DNA from: an uncultured Bacilli bacterium
GTDB lineage: Bacteria > Bacillota_I > Bacilli_A > RF39 > UBA660
Length of the DNA stretch: 64,000 nucleotides
Assembly (NCBI GenBank): GCA_947626565.1
Contig: CANQSQ010000001.1
Coordinates: 28,900 to 92,899, forward strand
Reading direction: 5' to 3'
A program made the position numbers and the translations under genes. Positions 39,034 to 48,449 of this stretch are shown here, piece by piece. The notes under the pieces are model-generated. The model searched no databases. It saw only the letters and a program-made list of their open reading frames with translations, and was not told where the DNA came from. Within the stretch, counting starts at the first letter, position 1; every line of letters begins with the position of its first letter.

Positions 39034-41217
39034 ATGGATAATAAAAGTACAAAAGCAAAAACAAAAGATGATAAAAAAGATAAAACAATTGATTTTGATA
39101 AAACCATTAATGATAAAGAATTACATTTAGATGATGGAATTTTTGATAAGATAGAAGAAAAAACATTGAAAATAGCTACTAAAGACTTAGTTAATGATGA
39201 TGAGGAAGATAAAAAAGAAAAGAAAAAAAAGACTAAGTCTAAGAAGAAAAAGACAGAAGGAAAAAGAAAGAAAGAAGAAGTAGTTTCGGAAGAAGTTAAT
39301 TTGGAAGAAGACAGTAATTTAGAAGAAGAAAAAGAAAATATTGAAGTAGAAGAAAAAGAAGAGATAGAAGAGAAAAAAGAAATAGAAGATAAAGAACTTA
39401 TAAGTGATGAGTTTGTTGAAAAGAAAAAAGTAAAAAGACCTAAACGAATTTTAATTAATTTCTTTTTAATAATCGTGTTACTGGTAGGATTAGCCTCTTT
39501 TATCGTTAATCTTTATTTTATAAAGAATAGTACTAATTTGTTATATACTATTATTACTTCCCTACTCTTAGTACTTTTCGCAATAATATTTATTCCAATT
39601 AGTAATAGTAGTAAAAATAAAGGAGCTATATGTTTTGGTTCATTGTGTTTGATAGGTTATTTTGTTTTTAATATAATAACTAATTTAGGGGTTGTTGATA
39701 TTAATAAGTTTAATACTATGGAAGATTTTACAGGTAAAAATTTAACAGAAGTTGTTAAATGGGCTGAGGAAAATAAAATAACTATTAATCAAGATTATGA
39801 ATATAGTGATATGGTTCAAGAATACAAGATAATTAGTCAAAATGTTAAAGCTGGAACAAGTCTTAAAGATTGTGATGAATTAACAGTAGCTGTTAGTGAA
39901 GGACCTAATCCAAGTAAAGAAGTAGTTGTGCCTAATATGTTGACTTGGGATGCAGAAAGAGTTGTAGAATTTGTTACAAGTAATTACTTATCTAATGTAA
40001 AAGTAGAATTCGTAGAATCAGATAAGAATGTAGATACTGTTATCGAGCAAGATAAAAGTGGTAATTTAAAAAGAGATGAAGAAATAAACTTAGTATTTTC
40101 TTATGGAGAAGAATTAGGTTATGAAGAAGTAAAATTAATTGATTTTACAAAGAAAAGTAAATTTGAAGTAGAATTTTACTTAAAACAACATCATTTAAAT
40201 TATAAGTTTGAAAGAGATTTTTCAGATAAAATTAAACATGATTTAGCTTTTAAACAAAATAAAAAGCCTGGTACAATGGTAAAAATTAATGATGAAGAAG
40301 TTGTGATTACATTTAGTAAAGGTCCTAAAATAAAAGTACCTGATTTAACAAAGATGAATCTTTCGGAAATTGTAGAATGGGTCATTAAAAATAAATTAAA
40401 AGTAGAATTTAGTGATAAGTATGATGATAGTATTAAGGAAAATGAAGTTATAAGTGCTAGTCATAAAAAAGGTGACGTTGTAGAACAAGGGGAAACAATT
40501 AAAGTTGTTATTTCTAAAGGTAGTTTAAAGATGCCAAAATTTAAATCTTTTGATGAATTTAGAGAATGGGCAGATAAATATGAAATTAAATATGAAGAAA
40601 AACATGAATTTAGTAGTGAAGTTAAAGCTGGTGAAGTAATTAGTTACTCTTATAAAACCGGTGATACTATTAAAAATGATGATGTTATCATTGTAACTAT
40701 TTCTGATGGAGAAGCTGTTAAAGTTCCTAATTTAAAAGGATTGACTAAAAGTGAAGTTATTAAGAAGTTAGAAAAATTAGGATTAAAATATAGTTTTGTT
40801 AGTCGTTATAGTGATACAGTTAGTGAAGGAAAAGTAATTAATCAATCAATAAGTGCTGGTAGTGAAATATCTGAAAATACAACAATTTCTGTTACAATTA
40901 GTAAGGGTAAGGCTCCAGAAGAAAAGAAGACTAATAGTAATTCTTCTACTAATAATCGCGTAGAGGAAAACAATACTCCTGCTTGTGATGAGAGTATAAA
41001 AACAACTGTTTATATTTATGATGAGTTACTTGATTTTAACGATCCTAAAGGTACTTGTTCTAAGATAAAACAAGCTTATGGTAATGTTAAGTTTGCTTGT
41101 AGCTATGTTAAAAATGCTGGTTTAAGAAATGGTATGCTTCAAAATAGTAGTGAAATAGATGGTGTAGCTTTTGACCATTGTAATACAGTTACTTTAAAAA
41201 TTGTTAGTAATGATTAA
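39034..41217 (+). CDS. PASTA-domain membrane protein with acidic/Lys-rich cytoplasmic N-terminus, no kinase domain
   Basis: K/E-rich ~140 aa, TM segments, several PASTA repeats (VKVPNLKGLTKSEVIKKLEKLGLKYSFVSRYSDTVSEGKVINQS). Confidence 0.88.
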   Translation: MDNKSTKAKTKDDKKDKTIDFDKTINDKELHLDDGIFDKIEEKTLKIATKDLVNDDEEDKKEKKKKTKSKKKKTEGKRKKEEVVSEEVNLEEDSNLEEEKENIEVEEKEEIEEKKEIEDKELISDEFVEKKKVKRPKRILINFFLIIVLLVGLASFIVNLYFIKNSTNLLYTIITSLLLVLFAIIFIPISNSSKNKGAICFGSLCLIGYFVFNIITNLGVVDINKFNTMEDFTGKNLTEVVKWAEENKITINQDYEYSDMVQEYKIISQNVKAGTSLKDCDELTVAVSEGPNPSKEVVVPNMLTWDAERVVEFVTSNYLSNVKVEFVESDKNVDTVIEQDKSGNLKRDEEINLVFSYGEELGYEEVKLIDFTKKSKFEVEFYLKQHHLNYKFERDFSDKIKHDLAFKQNKKPGTMVKINDEEVVITFSKGPKIKVPDLTKMNLSEIVEWVIKNKLKVEFSDKYDDSIKENEVISASHKKGDVVEQGETIKVVISKGSLKMPKFKSFDEFREWADKYEIKYEEKHEFSSEVKAGEVISYSYKTGDTIKNDDVIIVTISDGEAVKVPNLKGLTKSEVIKKLEKLGLKYSFVSRYSDTVSEGKVINQSISAGSEISENTTISVTISKGKAPEEKKTNSNSSTNNRVEENNTPACDESIKTTVYIYDELLDFNDPKGTCSKIKQAYGNVKFACSYVKNAGLRNGMLQNSSEIDGVAFDHCNTVTLKIVSND

Positions 41218-41223
41218 GAAGAA

Positions 41224-41252
41224 AACTAGTTGAATTATTCAACTAGTTTTTT
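41224..41252 (+). terminator. Intrinsic terminator downstream of the PASTA gene
   Basis: AACTAGTTGAA-TTA-TTCAACTAGTT perfect 11-bp stem followed by TTTT. Confidence 0.88.
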
Positions 41253-41321
41253 GGTCTTTAAAGTTAAAAAAAGTAGATATTTGTATCTACTTAATATTTT
41301 AAATTTCCTTTTAAATGGGAT

Positions 41322-41684
41322 TTAACGATGATTATATTCCTTAGTACCACTGGCATTAGTAGTATATTGAACTCCTGTACCACTACCACCAAAGTAAGAT
41401 AAGTTTCTAGTATTATCAACACCTAAACTACTACCACTAGTGGTATGATTTAATTCTTTGTCTTGAACTTTTTGTTCTTCTTTACTGAAATTGCCATAAA
41501 CAGGAACAACCATACTTATACCAGATTCATAAGCTAAACGAGCGTCAATTCCATAGTTTTTTTCAATTGTTTTAGCTCTTTCACGTAAATTAAAAAATAA
41601 ATCTCTAGCATCACGTACTCCCATACTTATAAAATCATATTCTTGTTCTTGCTCTTGCCCTTGTACTTGTTCTTCTTTTTCCAT
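41322..41684 (-). CDS. Small hypothetical protein
   Basis: 120-aa ORF in intergenic space; N-terminal EQVQGQEQEQEYDF; no recognisable family. Confidence 0.55.
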   Translation of the reverse strand: MEKEEQVQGQEQEQEYDFISMGVRDARDLFFNLRERAKTIEKNYGIDARLAYESGISMVVPVYGNFSKEEQKVQDKELNHTTSGSSLGVDNTRNLSYFGGSGTGVQYTTNASGTKEYNHR

Positions 41685-41783
41685 AATTAACCTCTTTTCT
41701 TATTACAATTTGTATTCTACATTATTAATATGTTTTTGTCAAACAAGCATACTAGCAAAGAAGTGACTTGTTAGCCACTTCTT

Positions 41784-44700
41784 TTACTCTACTTTCATTT
41801 CAATACGATAACGTTTTTGACTATTTACTTGGAAAGAATATTTCTTGTCATTAATAGTAGCTGATACTTTACTGACATCACGTTGAAGAAGTTCATTTAA
41901 TTCTCCAAAATCAGAAATATTCGCTTTATTAGAAATATATATAGCATACGTTCCTTTAGGTATATTAGATATATCTAATGTTTTATCAAACCAAGCTCTA
42001 GTCTTATCTAAGTTATCTCCTAGGGTTGCTCCTACTGGATATAAACCATTAGTAATACTACCTAAATCATAACGATATTGTTTATAGTTGGTAGTATTTT
42101 CAAAGATGATAGAACGTTCTATAGAAGCATTACTAGATAAATTCATACCATAAGAGTAAGATGTTCCTTTAATATTTAATTTATTATTACTAAATTCTAA
42201 AGTACGATACTGATTATATTGATTGTAGGTGCTAGTTGCTGTCTTATCCCCTATTTTGGTACTTCTAACTATTAATTCAAGTGGAAGATCATCATCTAAA
42301 TAATCATTTCTAGTAGTAACATACTTAGAGCTAGAATAAGAAGCAACTTGTTCTTTCAATACTTTATTACTAACAGGTGATACAGCATAATTATGAGCAG
42401 ATAACGTAAAGATATATAATTTATAGTCACCATCAGGAATATCTTCTAAATCTAAGGTTCCTGTAAACCATGAATAAGTGTAATCTTTACCATCATTTTG
42501 ATAAACAGGTCTAGTCATTTCTTTTTGATCGGTAATTCTATCAAGACTTTGAACATAAAGGTCATCTTCATCATTTAGAGAAGCATATACTAAGAAAAAG
42601 TCTAAGTCGGTGTTTAAATCATTATTGATACCTTTAATTGCATTATAACCTTTAATTGTTAATTCTTTATTAACTACTTTTAAAGAATCAAAGTAGAAAA
42701 GAGCATCTTTTTCTTCTAAAGAATCTAAATCAAGAGCAAAGTCAATTACTTGTACTTTAATAGTTTTAGTCGTTTTGTTGGAAGCAGAATCACTTACCTC
42801 GTAAGTTACTTCATATGTTCCTTCTTCTTTGTTGTTGACAGTGTTTTTAGTAACTTTAATATTTTTTGTTAAATCGCCGTCTTCTTTATCAGTAGCCGTT
42901 ACGCCTTCTAGTTCGTTGAAATCTTCATCTAAAATAATTATTTGATCAGTTGCTTCAATAACAGGAGCTTGGTCTTTAACAACAGTTACTTTTATTTCTT
43001 TAGTTGTCGTTTGTTTAGCAGAATCAGTTACTTCATAAACTATTTTATAAGTACCTAATTGTTTATTATTAACGGTATTTTCTTTTTCAACTATTTTAGA
43101 AGTTAAATCGCCATCTTCTTTATCAGTAGCTGTTACTTTGATTTTTACTTCATGATTAATAGTAATTTCTGTATCTTCAGCGTTAATTATTGGTTTTTCA
43201 TCAGCTAAAACAGTGACATTAATTGTTTTAGTAGTAGTTTGTTTAGCACTGTCAGTTACACTATAAGTTACTTTATAAGTACCAGCTTTGGTTAAAACTA
43301 CATTATTTTCAGTAACAACTATTTTACTTGTTAAATCGCCATCTTCAGCATCACTAGCCGTTACATTAGTTAATGGATCAAATTTACTATTTACTTTAAT
43401 AGATAAGTCTTTAGCATTAATGATAGGAGGATTGTTGTTAAAGGTTGAAGTATATTTAGTAACACTTACTCCTGGATAACTAGCTAAAGTCCAACCATAA
43501 ATGTTTGAATTACTAGATAATTCTACAGGTACTTTATACCATAATTGGCCATTAACATAAGTCTCTTCTAGTATTGGAGCGTAGGAATTGGTATATTGAC
43601 CACCGATTACATATTGTTTTAAATCTTGGGTAGTAGAAGTAACCCAAGTATATTGATTACCACTAACAGTTACAGAGAATTTTCCATAGTTAGAAGTAAC
43701 AATTTTTAATGAAGCAGCATTTACCCAATGTTTTTGATCATATTTATAATCAGAAGTTACAAGATAAGAAACAGGAGTATTGCCATCATAGGCAATAGCA
43801 TATACCATAACATAACGATCTTTATCTAAAATTTTACCAGTTTTAGATTGAATAGTTGAATCAAAATAGTATGGAGTTGACTCTAGGGATACAGCTACTT
43901 TAGGTTTTAAATTAGTATTTTCAACTAATAAGTCATATTCATAATCTTTATCTTCATATTCAAATACATCATTAGGATTGAAATAAGCTGTTTTAGGAGT
44001 GTTTATTTTTTTAGCATAAGCAGCAGGTATATAAACATAACCATTCCAATTATAGTCACCAGAAGTTATTTCATTGTAGTTAGAGTCAATGTTTAAATCA
44101 CTTACTACTTTATACCATTTATTATTACCATCAACGGAAGTTCCAGTTGTCTCCCCTACTATAACGATACCATCTTCTGCTTCAGGATAAGAGTAAATAA
44201 ACTTAGCAGAAGTACTTGGAGAGGCATAAGCATTGGTTTGTCTAGTAACTACTCCTAATTGGTAAGTGTTATAATCTTGAAGACCAAGAGCTCTGTCAAG
44301 ACTATAGTAATTAGCAGCCATTTTTTCACTCCAGAAAGTATCTGAGGCATATTTAACATTCATACCAATCCATTTATCACCAAATTGAGGTCCGAAATAA
44401 CGCCAATCTTCAGGATGAGCATAGCCATAAGTAATATATTTAGAGGCATAACCTAAAATACTATTAGCAAATGAGGCATACCAATTAGCGGATTCAGTTG
44501 GACTAGAATCAACAGCATTTAAACCGAAACCATTATTTTTATTGATAGCTAAATTACTACGACCATTAGAGGTTTCATTACGGCTAAGACTTAAAGCTAA
44601 GATAGCATTAACACCATATTTTTCTTGAGCATAATAGAAAAAGGTTCCTTTACCATAAAGACGAGATGAACCATCTTTGGTATCATTACCATAAGCATCT

Positions 44701-45542
44701 TGATAAATACCCATATTGTTTCTAATATATTCGTTTATATTAGCACTAGAATATCTTGTTTTAGTATGATTAGATAAATACATATAATAATTATAATAAG
44801 CATTATTTTTATTAACAGCATTATTATAGTTACCATTCTTATAATCTTTTATCATAGTTGTAAGGTCAGTATAAAAGTAGTGACCATCATAAGAGTAATA
44901 AGTTCCGGCTTTTAATACATCTGGTTTAGGACCAATGGTACTACCAGATTTTCCAGAATAATAATTTTGAATTTTAGCTACATAGTTATGTCTAATATCA
45001 CTATCAGTAACTGTATAGGTACTAGCTGATTTAACCCAAGTAATAGGAACAATTTCATAATAATTTTGATGAATCCAACCAGTATAATCACCAGTTTTTA
45101 TTTTAGCAACCCAGGCATTTTTATAATTAGAATAAGCAGAATCAATAAAAGCTCCATCTACTCCACCATATAAAGAACCAGTATCAGCATAAGTATATGC
45201 AGAACCACTTAATTCACTATTATTGTAAAAGTAAGTAAGATCAGGAGGAATAGTCAAATCAACAAGAGCAGCATTAGCATCAATTATTTTAGTTCTGCCA
45301 TTTACTTTAGTCATAATAGCAAGGTCCGTGGCACCATCATTTCTCATAGCGTTACGAGCTTGCTCATACGTATTATGACAACCTATAGTTACAATAGAAC
45401 CATCACTACGAAAACTAGCTACTTCAAAATTTCCACATAAAGAACGATATTCATAATTACTAGAAGAAAAAGCATGGACTTTAGTCGTATTTAGTAAAAA
45501 TAAGCTAGAAAATAATATAGTTAAAAGCATTTTCTTTTTCAT
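41784..45542 (-). CDS. Secreted GH73-like glucosaminidase with SH3-like and Ig-like (DUF5011-type) repeats
   Basis: Signal peptide; EKYGVNAILALSLSRNETSNGRSNLAINKNNGFGLNA; three DAEDGDLTSKIVV.../DKEDGDLTSKIVE.../DKEDGDLTKNIKV repeats. Confidence 0.87.
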   Translation of the reverse strand: MKKKMLLTILFSSLFLLNTTKVHAFSSSNYEYRSLCGNFEVASFRSDGSIVTIGCHNTYEQARNAMRNDGATDLAIMTKVNGRTKIIDANAALVDLTIPPDLTYFYNNSELSGSAYTYADTGSLYGGVDGAFIDSAYSNYKNAWVAKIKTGDYTGWIHQNYYEIVPITWVKSASTYTVTDSDIRHNYVAKIQNYYSGKSGSTIGPKPDVLKAGTYYSYDGHYFYTDLTTMIKDYKNGNYNNAVNKNNAYYNYYMYLSNHTKTRYSSANINEYIRNNMGIYQDAYGNDTKDGSSRLYGKGTFFYYAQEKYGVNAILALSLSRNETSNGRSNLAINKNNGFGLNAVDSSPTESANWYASFANSILGYASKYITYGYAHPEDWRYFGPQFGDKWIGMNVKYASDTFWSEKMAANYYSLDRALGLQDYNTYQLGVVTRQTNAYASPSTSAKFIYSYPEAEDGIVIVGETTGTSVDGNNKWYKVVSDLNIDSNYNEITSGDYNWNGYVYIPAAYAKKINTPKTAYFNPNDVFEYEDKDYEYDLLVENTNLKPKVAVSLESTPYYFDSTIQSKTGKILDKDRYVMVYAIAYDGNTPVSYLVTSDYKYDQKHWVNAASLKIVTSNYGKFSVTVSGNQYTWVTSTTQDLKQYVIGGQYTNSYAPILEETYVNGQLWYKVPVELSSNSNIYGWTLASYPGVSVTKYTSTFNNNPPIINAKDLSIKVNSKFDPLTNVTASDAEDGDLTSKIVVTENNVVLTKAGTYKVTYSVTDSAKQTTTKTINVTVLADEKPIINAEDTEITINHEVKIKVTATDKEDGDLTSKIVEKENTVNNKQLGTYKIVYEVTDSAKQTTTKEIKVTVVKDQAPVIEATDQIIILDEDFNELEGVTATDKEDGDLTKNIKVTKNTVNNKEEGTYEVTYEVSDSASNKTTKTIKVQVIDFALDLDSLEEKDALFYFDSLKVVNKELTIKGYNAIKGINNDLNTDLDFFLVYASLNDEDDLYVQSLDRITDQKEMTRPVYQNDGKDYTYSWFTGTLDLEDIPDGDYKLYIFTLSAHNYAVSPVSNKVLKEQVASYSSSKYVTTRNDYLDDDLPLELIVRSTKIGDKTATSTYNQYNQYRTLEFSNNKLNIKGTSYSYGMNLSSNASIERSIIFENTTNYKQYRYDLGSITNGLYPVGATLGDNLDKTRAWFDKTLDISNIPKGTYAIYISNKANISDFGELNELLQRDVSKVSATINDKKYSFQVNSQKRYRIEMKVE

Positions 45543-45757
45543 GTGGATACCTCCTCATTATGTATTAATTATATTATATCAAGAAATATATAGACTGGGA
45601 GAAGTATTCGTATTAAAAATTTAGGGTTTTACATATTTTGACAAAATTTTACACAAAAAAAGTGGTTGCGAAAAGGAGAATTATCCTGTGCTTGATAAAT
45701 TAGAGGAAATTAGTTATAATTTATAATAGTACTTTAGCATTTTGAGTGGAGGTTTTT

Positions 45758-47737
45758 ATGGCAAAAAATAAAGATAATGTTCAAAGAAAATCAAAAATGG
45801 GATTAATTTTAAATATTTTTTTATTTATAGCGATAGGTACAAGTGCTTTTGCTATTTATGAAATATTTCTTTTAGATTCAATAGAAAATGTACTGCGCTA
45901 TATAGTAATAGGTATTCTTTTTCTGATAGATATTTTGTTAATTTGGAAACGTTTACGAATAAATAAAAGAAAAAAGAAGAAAAAGCCAAGAAAAGTTCTA
46001 TTTATTGTTTTTATGATTATATACTCTATTCTATGTGGAGCTGTTGGTGGAGTAATAAATTACATATATGGTCAAGTAGATAATATTAATAAAGTTTATG
46101 TAACTTACACCTCAGATTTAATTACGATGAGTAAGAATCCGGCTAAAGAGATTACTGATGTAAAGGACTTTACAATTGGTATTTTGGAAGATAAAAAATC
46201 ACCTGAGGGCTATATTATTCCACAGGAAATTATTAAAGAACATAATTTGAATGATGAAAATGAAATTAAAACATATGATAATTATAATTCAATGCTAGCA
46301 GATTTGTATGCTGATGAATTAGATGCGATGTTTATTACTAGTACTTATGTTTCGACATTTAAAGATATTACAGGTTTTGAAAATATTGAGACCGATACAA
46401 AAATTATCATTTCTAAAGATAAGAAAATGCGTAAAGCTGAAACTAGTGCCGTTGAGAAAGCTTCTTCTGGTAAAGATATAACGGAACCATTTACTATTTT
46501 ATTAATGGGAATTGATTCAACGGATGAGGTTTTAGAGAAAAATGCAGTTGCTAACGGAGATACATTAATTTTAATTACATTTAATCCTAAAACTTTAAAT
46601 GCTACGATGTTTTCAATACCACGTGATAGTTATGTACCAATATCTTGTTGGTCTGGAAAACCAGAGAATAAAATAACACATGCGGCTGCTTATGGAAATG
46701 ATTGTATGATGAATACAATTGAAGAATATTTTGATGTTAACATTGATTATTATGCTAAGATTAATTTTAAAGGTTTAGTTAAGTTAGTTGATGCTGTAGG
46801 TGGAGTTGAAGTTGATGTACCTATAGAGTTATGTACTGATGATTCTTCACGTGGACAAGAACGTTGTATTCAACCGGGTCATCAAGTATTAAATGGTGAA
46901 GATGCCTTAGTATTTGCTAGAAATAGAAAAGCTTTTGCTAATGGTGATTTTGCTAGAGCAGAACATCAACAAGAAATTATAATGGCTTTAATAAATAAAA
47001 TGAAAGGAATTTCTAGTATTTCAAAGTTTACAGAAATTTTAAATACTATTTCTAATAGTTTAGATACTAATTTAACAACAAAACAAATATTATCATTCTA
47101 TAATGTAGGTAAAGATATTGTAAAGAAAAGTTTATCAGCAGATGATGCTGATTTGGTAAATATTCAAAGATTATATTTAAGTGGTACGGGACAAATGATT
47201 TATGATGAAAGAATGCGTTTAGTACTATGGGATTATATTCCTAATAAAGATAGTCGTAAGGATATAATTCAAGCTATGAAAGAAAACTTAGAGTTAGTAG
47301 AACATGAAGAAATTAAACAATTTAGTTTTTCTATAAATGAGCCATACGAAAAAGAAGTTATTGGTAGTGGTCCATATAGAACAAATAGTACTTATAAGTT
47401 ATTGCCTAGCTTTATTGGTGATAGTGAAGCTGATGCGCGAGCTTATGCTATTAAATATGGAATTAGTGTTACCTTTGTAGGTTCTGGTGGTTATGTAATT
47501 GATCAAAGTTATCCAGCTAATAAAAGAATGGATTTGATAAAGGGTTCAGTTACTTTAACCTTATCAGGAAGTAGTAAGGCAAATGATAAAAAAGATGATG
47601 AGGAAGATGATGAAAAAGAAAAAGACGATGATGAAATTGAGGGCAAACCAGCAGAGCCTGAAGCATCACCTGAAGCGTCACCTGAAGCATCACCTGGAGA
47701 AACAATTCCACCTGAGTTACAGGATTCTGAAGAATAA
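45758..47737 (+). CDS. LytR-CpsA-Psr (LCP) family protein with C-terminal PASTA domain
   Basis: LLMGIDSTDE...NGDTLILITFNPKTLNATMFSIPRDSYVPI...VDAVGGVEVDV...ALVFARNRK; C-terminal LLPSFIGDSEADARAYAIKYGISVTFVGSGGYVIDQSYPA. ATG at 45758 follows GTGGAGG. Confidence 0.93.
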   Translation: MAKNKDNVQRKSKMGLILNIFLFIAIGTSAFAIYEIFLLDSIENVLRYIVIGILFLIDILLIWKRLRINKRKKKKKPRKVLFIVFMIIYSILCGAVGGVINYIYGQVDNINKVYVTYTSDLITMSKNPAKEITDVKDFTIGILEDKKSPEGYIIPQEIIKEHNLNDENEIKTYDNYNSMLADLYADELDAMFITSTYVSTFKDITGFENIETDTKIIISKDKKMRKAETSAVEKASSGKDITEPFTILLMGIDSTDEVLEKNAVANGDTLILITFNPKTLNATMFSIPRDSYVPISCWSGKPENKITHAAAYGNDCMMNTIEEYFDVNIDYYAKINFKGLVKLVDAVGGVEVDVPIELCTDDSSRGQERCIQPGHQVLNGEDALVFARNRKAFANGDFARAEHQQEIIMALINKMKGISSISKFTEILNTISNSLDTNLTTKQILSFYNVGKDIVKKSLSADDADLVNIQRLYLSGTGQMIYDERMRLVLWDYIPNKDSRKDIIQAMKENLELVEHEEIKQFSFSINEPYEKEVIGSGPYRTNSTYKLLPSFIGDSEADARAYAIKYGISVTFVGSGGYVIDQSYPANKRMDLIKGSVTLTLSGSSKANDKKDDEEDDEKEKDDDEIEGKPAEPEASPEASPEASPGETIPPELQDSEE

Positions 47738-47751
47738 CTATTAACAAAAAG

Positions 47752-47769
47752 AAAGCACTTAGGTGCTTT
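47752..47769 (+). terminator. Intrinsic terminator of the LCP gene
   Basis: AAAGCAC-TTAG-GTGCTTT then T run. Confidence 0.8.
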
Positions 47770-47786
47770 TTTAGTGACTAAAAAAA

Positions 47787-47810
47787 GATGTCAACTTATA
47801 TAGTGACATC
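47787..47810 (-). terminator. Intrinsic terminator of the 47822-48448 gene
   Basis: GATGTCA/TGACATC stem with minus-strand TTTTTT tail. Confidence 0.75.
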
Positions 47811-47821
47811 CCCTACTCTGT

Positions 47822-48448
47822 TTATTTTAATTCTACTAGACTAAGTTTAAAGTCATCATGAATAAAGATTAGTGTAGCCTCAGTTTGATATGAAGAATAT
47901 TTTTCATCGGTATAAGTCCATTTTACTTTAACCTTATAAGCTTCCTCATCAGAAGTGTTATTATAAGCAAAGATGTCTTTATCAAGGCTTTCAATTGTTA
48001 TTTCATCGACAACTTGTAATTCTTGTTTACGATTATCATATATATTACTTTCTAAGTATTTGTAGTAAGTATTTTCAGCATTTTCTAAGAAGTTATTAAG
48101 AACATCTTTATAGACAAATTCTACTCCTCCGACATCTGTTTTAGCTGTTTTATCTTCTAAGGAATAAAAGTCAAAGACAAACATTTCAGCTATTTTTTTG
48201 ACATAAGCTTCTTCATCAACTTCTTTAGCAGATAAAATTTCTTTTAATTCACTAAACATTTCCTTGTACTTTTTAGGTTTATTTTCTTTTAAATTATAGC
48301 CATATTTTTTGATGGAATTCTCTATTTTTACTTCTTTTACTTCAGGTTCCTTATCCTTTAATTTTACTAGGATAAAGCCCACTAAACATAATGCAATAAT
48401 TATAACAATAATGGTAAGGATTATTTTAGGTTTTTTCTTTAATTTCAT
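47822..48448 (-). CDS. Hypothetical membrane-anchored extracytoplasmic protein
   Basis: N-terminal TM (IILTIIVIIIALCLVGFILV); no recognised domain. Confidence 0.65.
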   Translation of the reverse strand: MKLKKKPKIILTIIVIIIALCLVGFILVKLKDKEPEVKEVKIENSIKKYGYNLKENKPKKYKEMFSELKEILSAKEVDEEAYVKKIAEMFVFDFYSLEDKTAKTDVGGVEFVYKDVLNNFLENAENTYYKYLESNIYDNRKQELQVVDEITIESLDKDIFAYNNTSDEEAYKVKVKWTYTDEKYSSYQTEATLIFIHDDFKLSLVELK

Positions 48449-48449
48449 T

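Noticed and set aside
40200-40385. 61-aa minus-strand ORF
   Set aside because: Antisense to the PASTA gene.
47550-47747. 65-aa minus-strand ORF with LQVMLQVTLQVMLQ repeats
   Set aside because: Antisense of the LCP tail PEAS tandem repeat.
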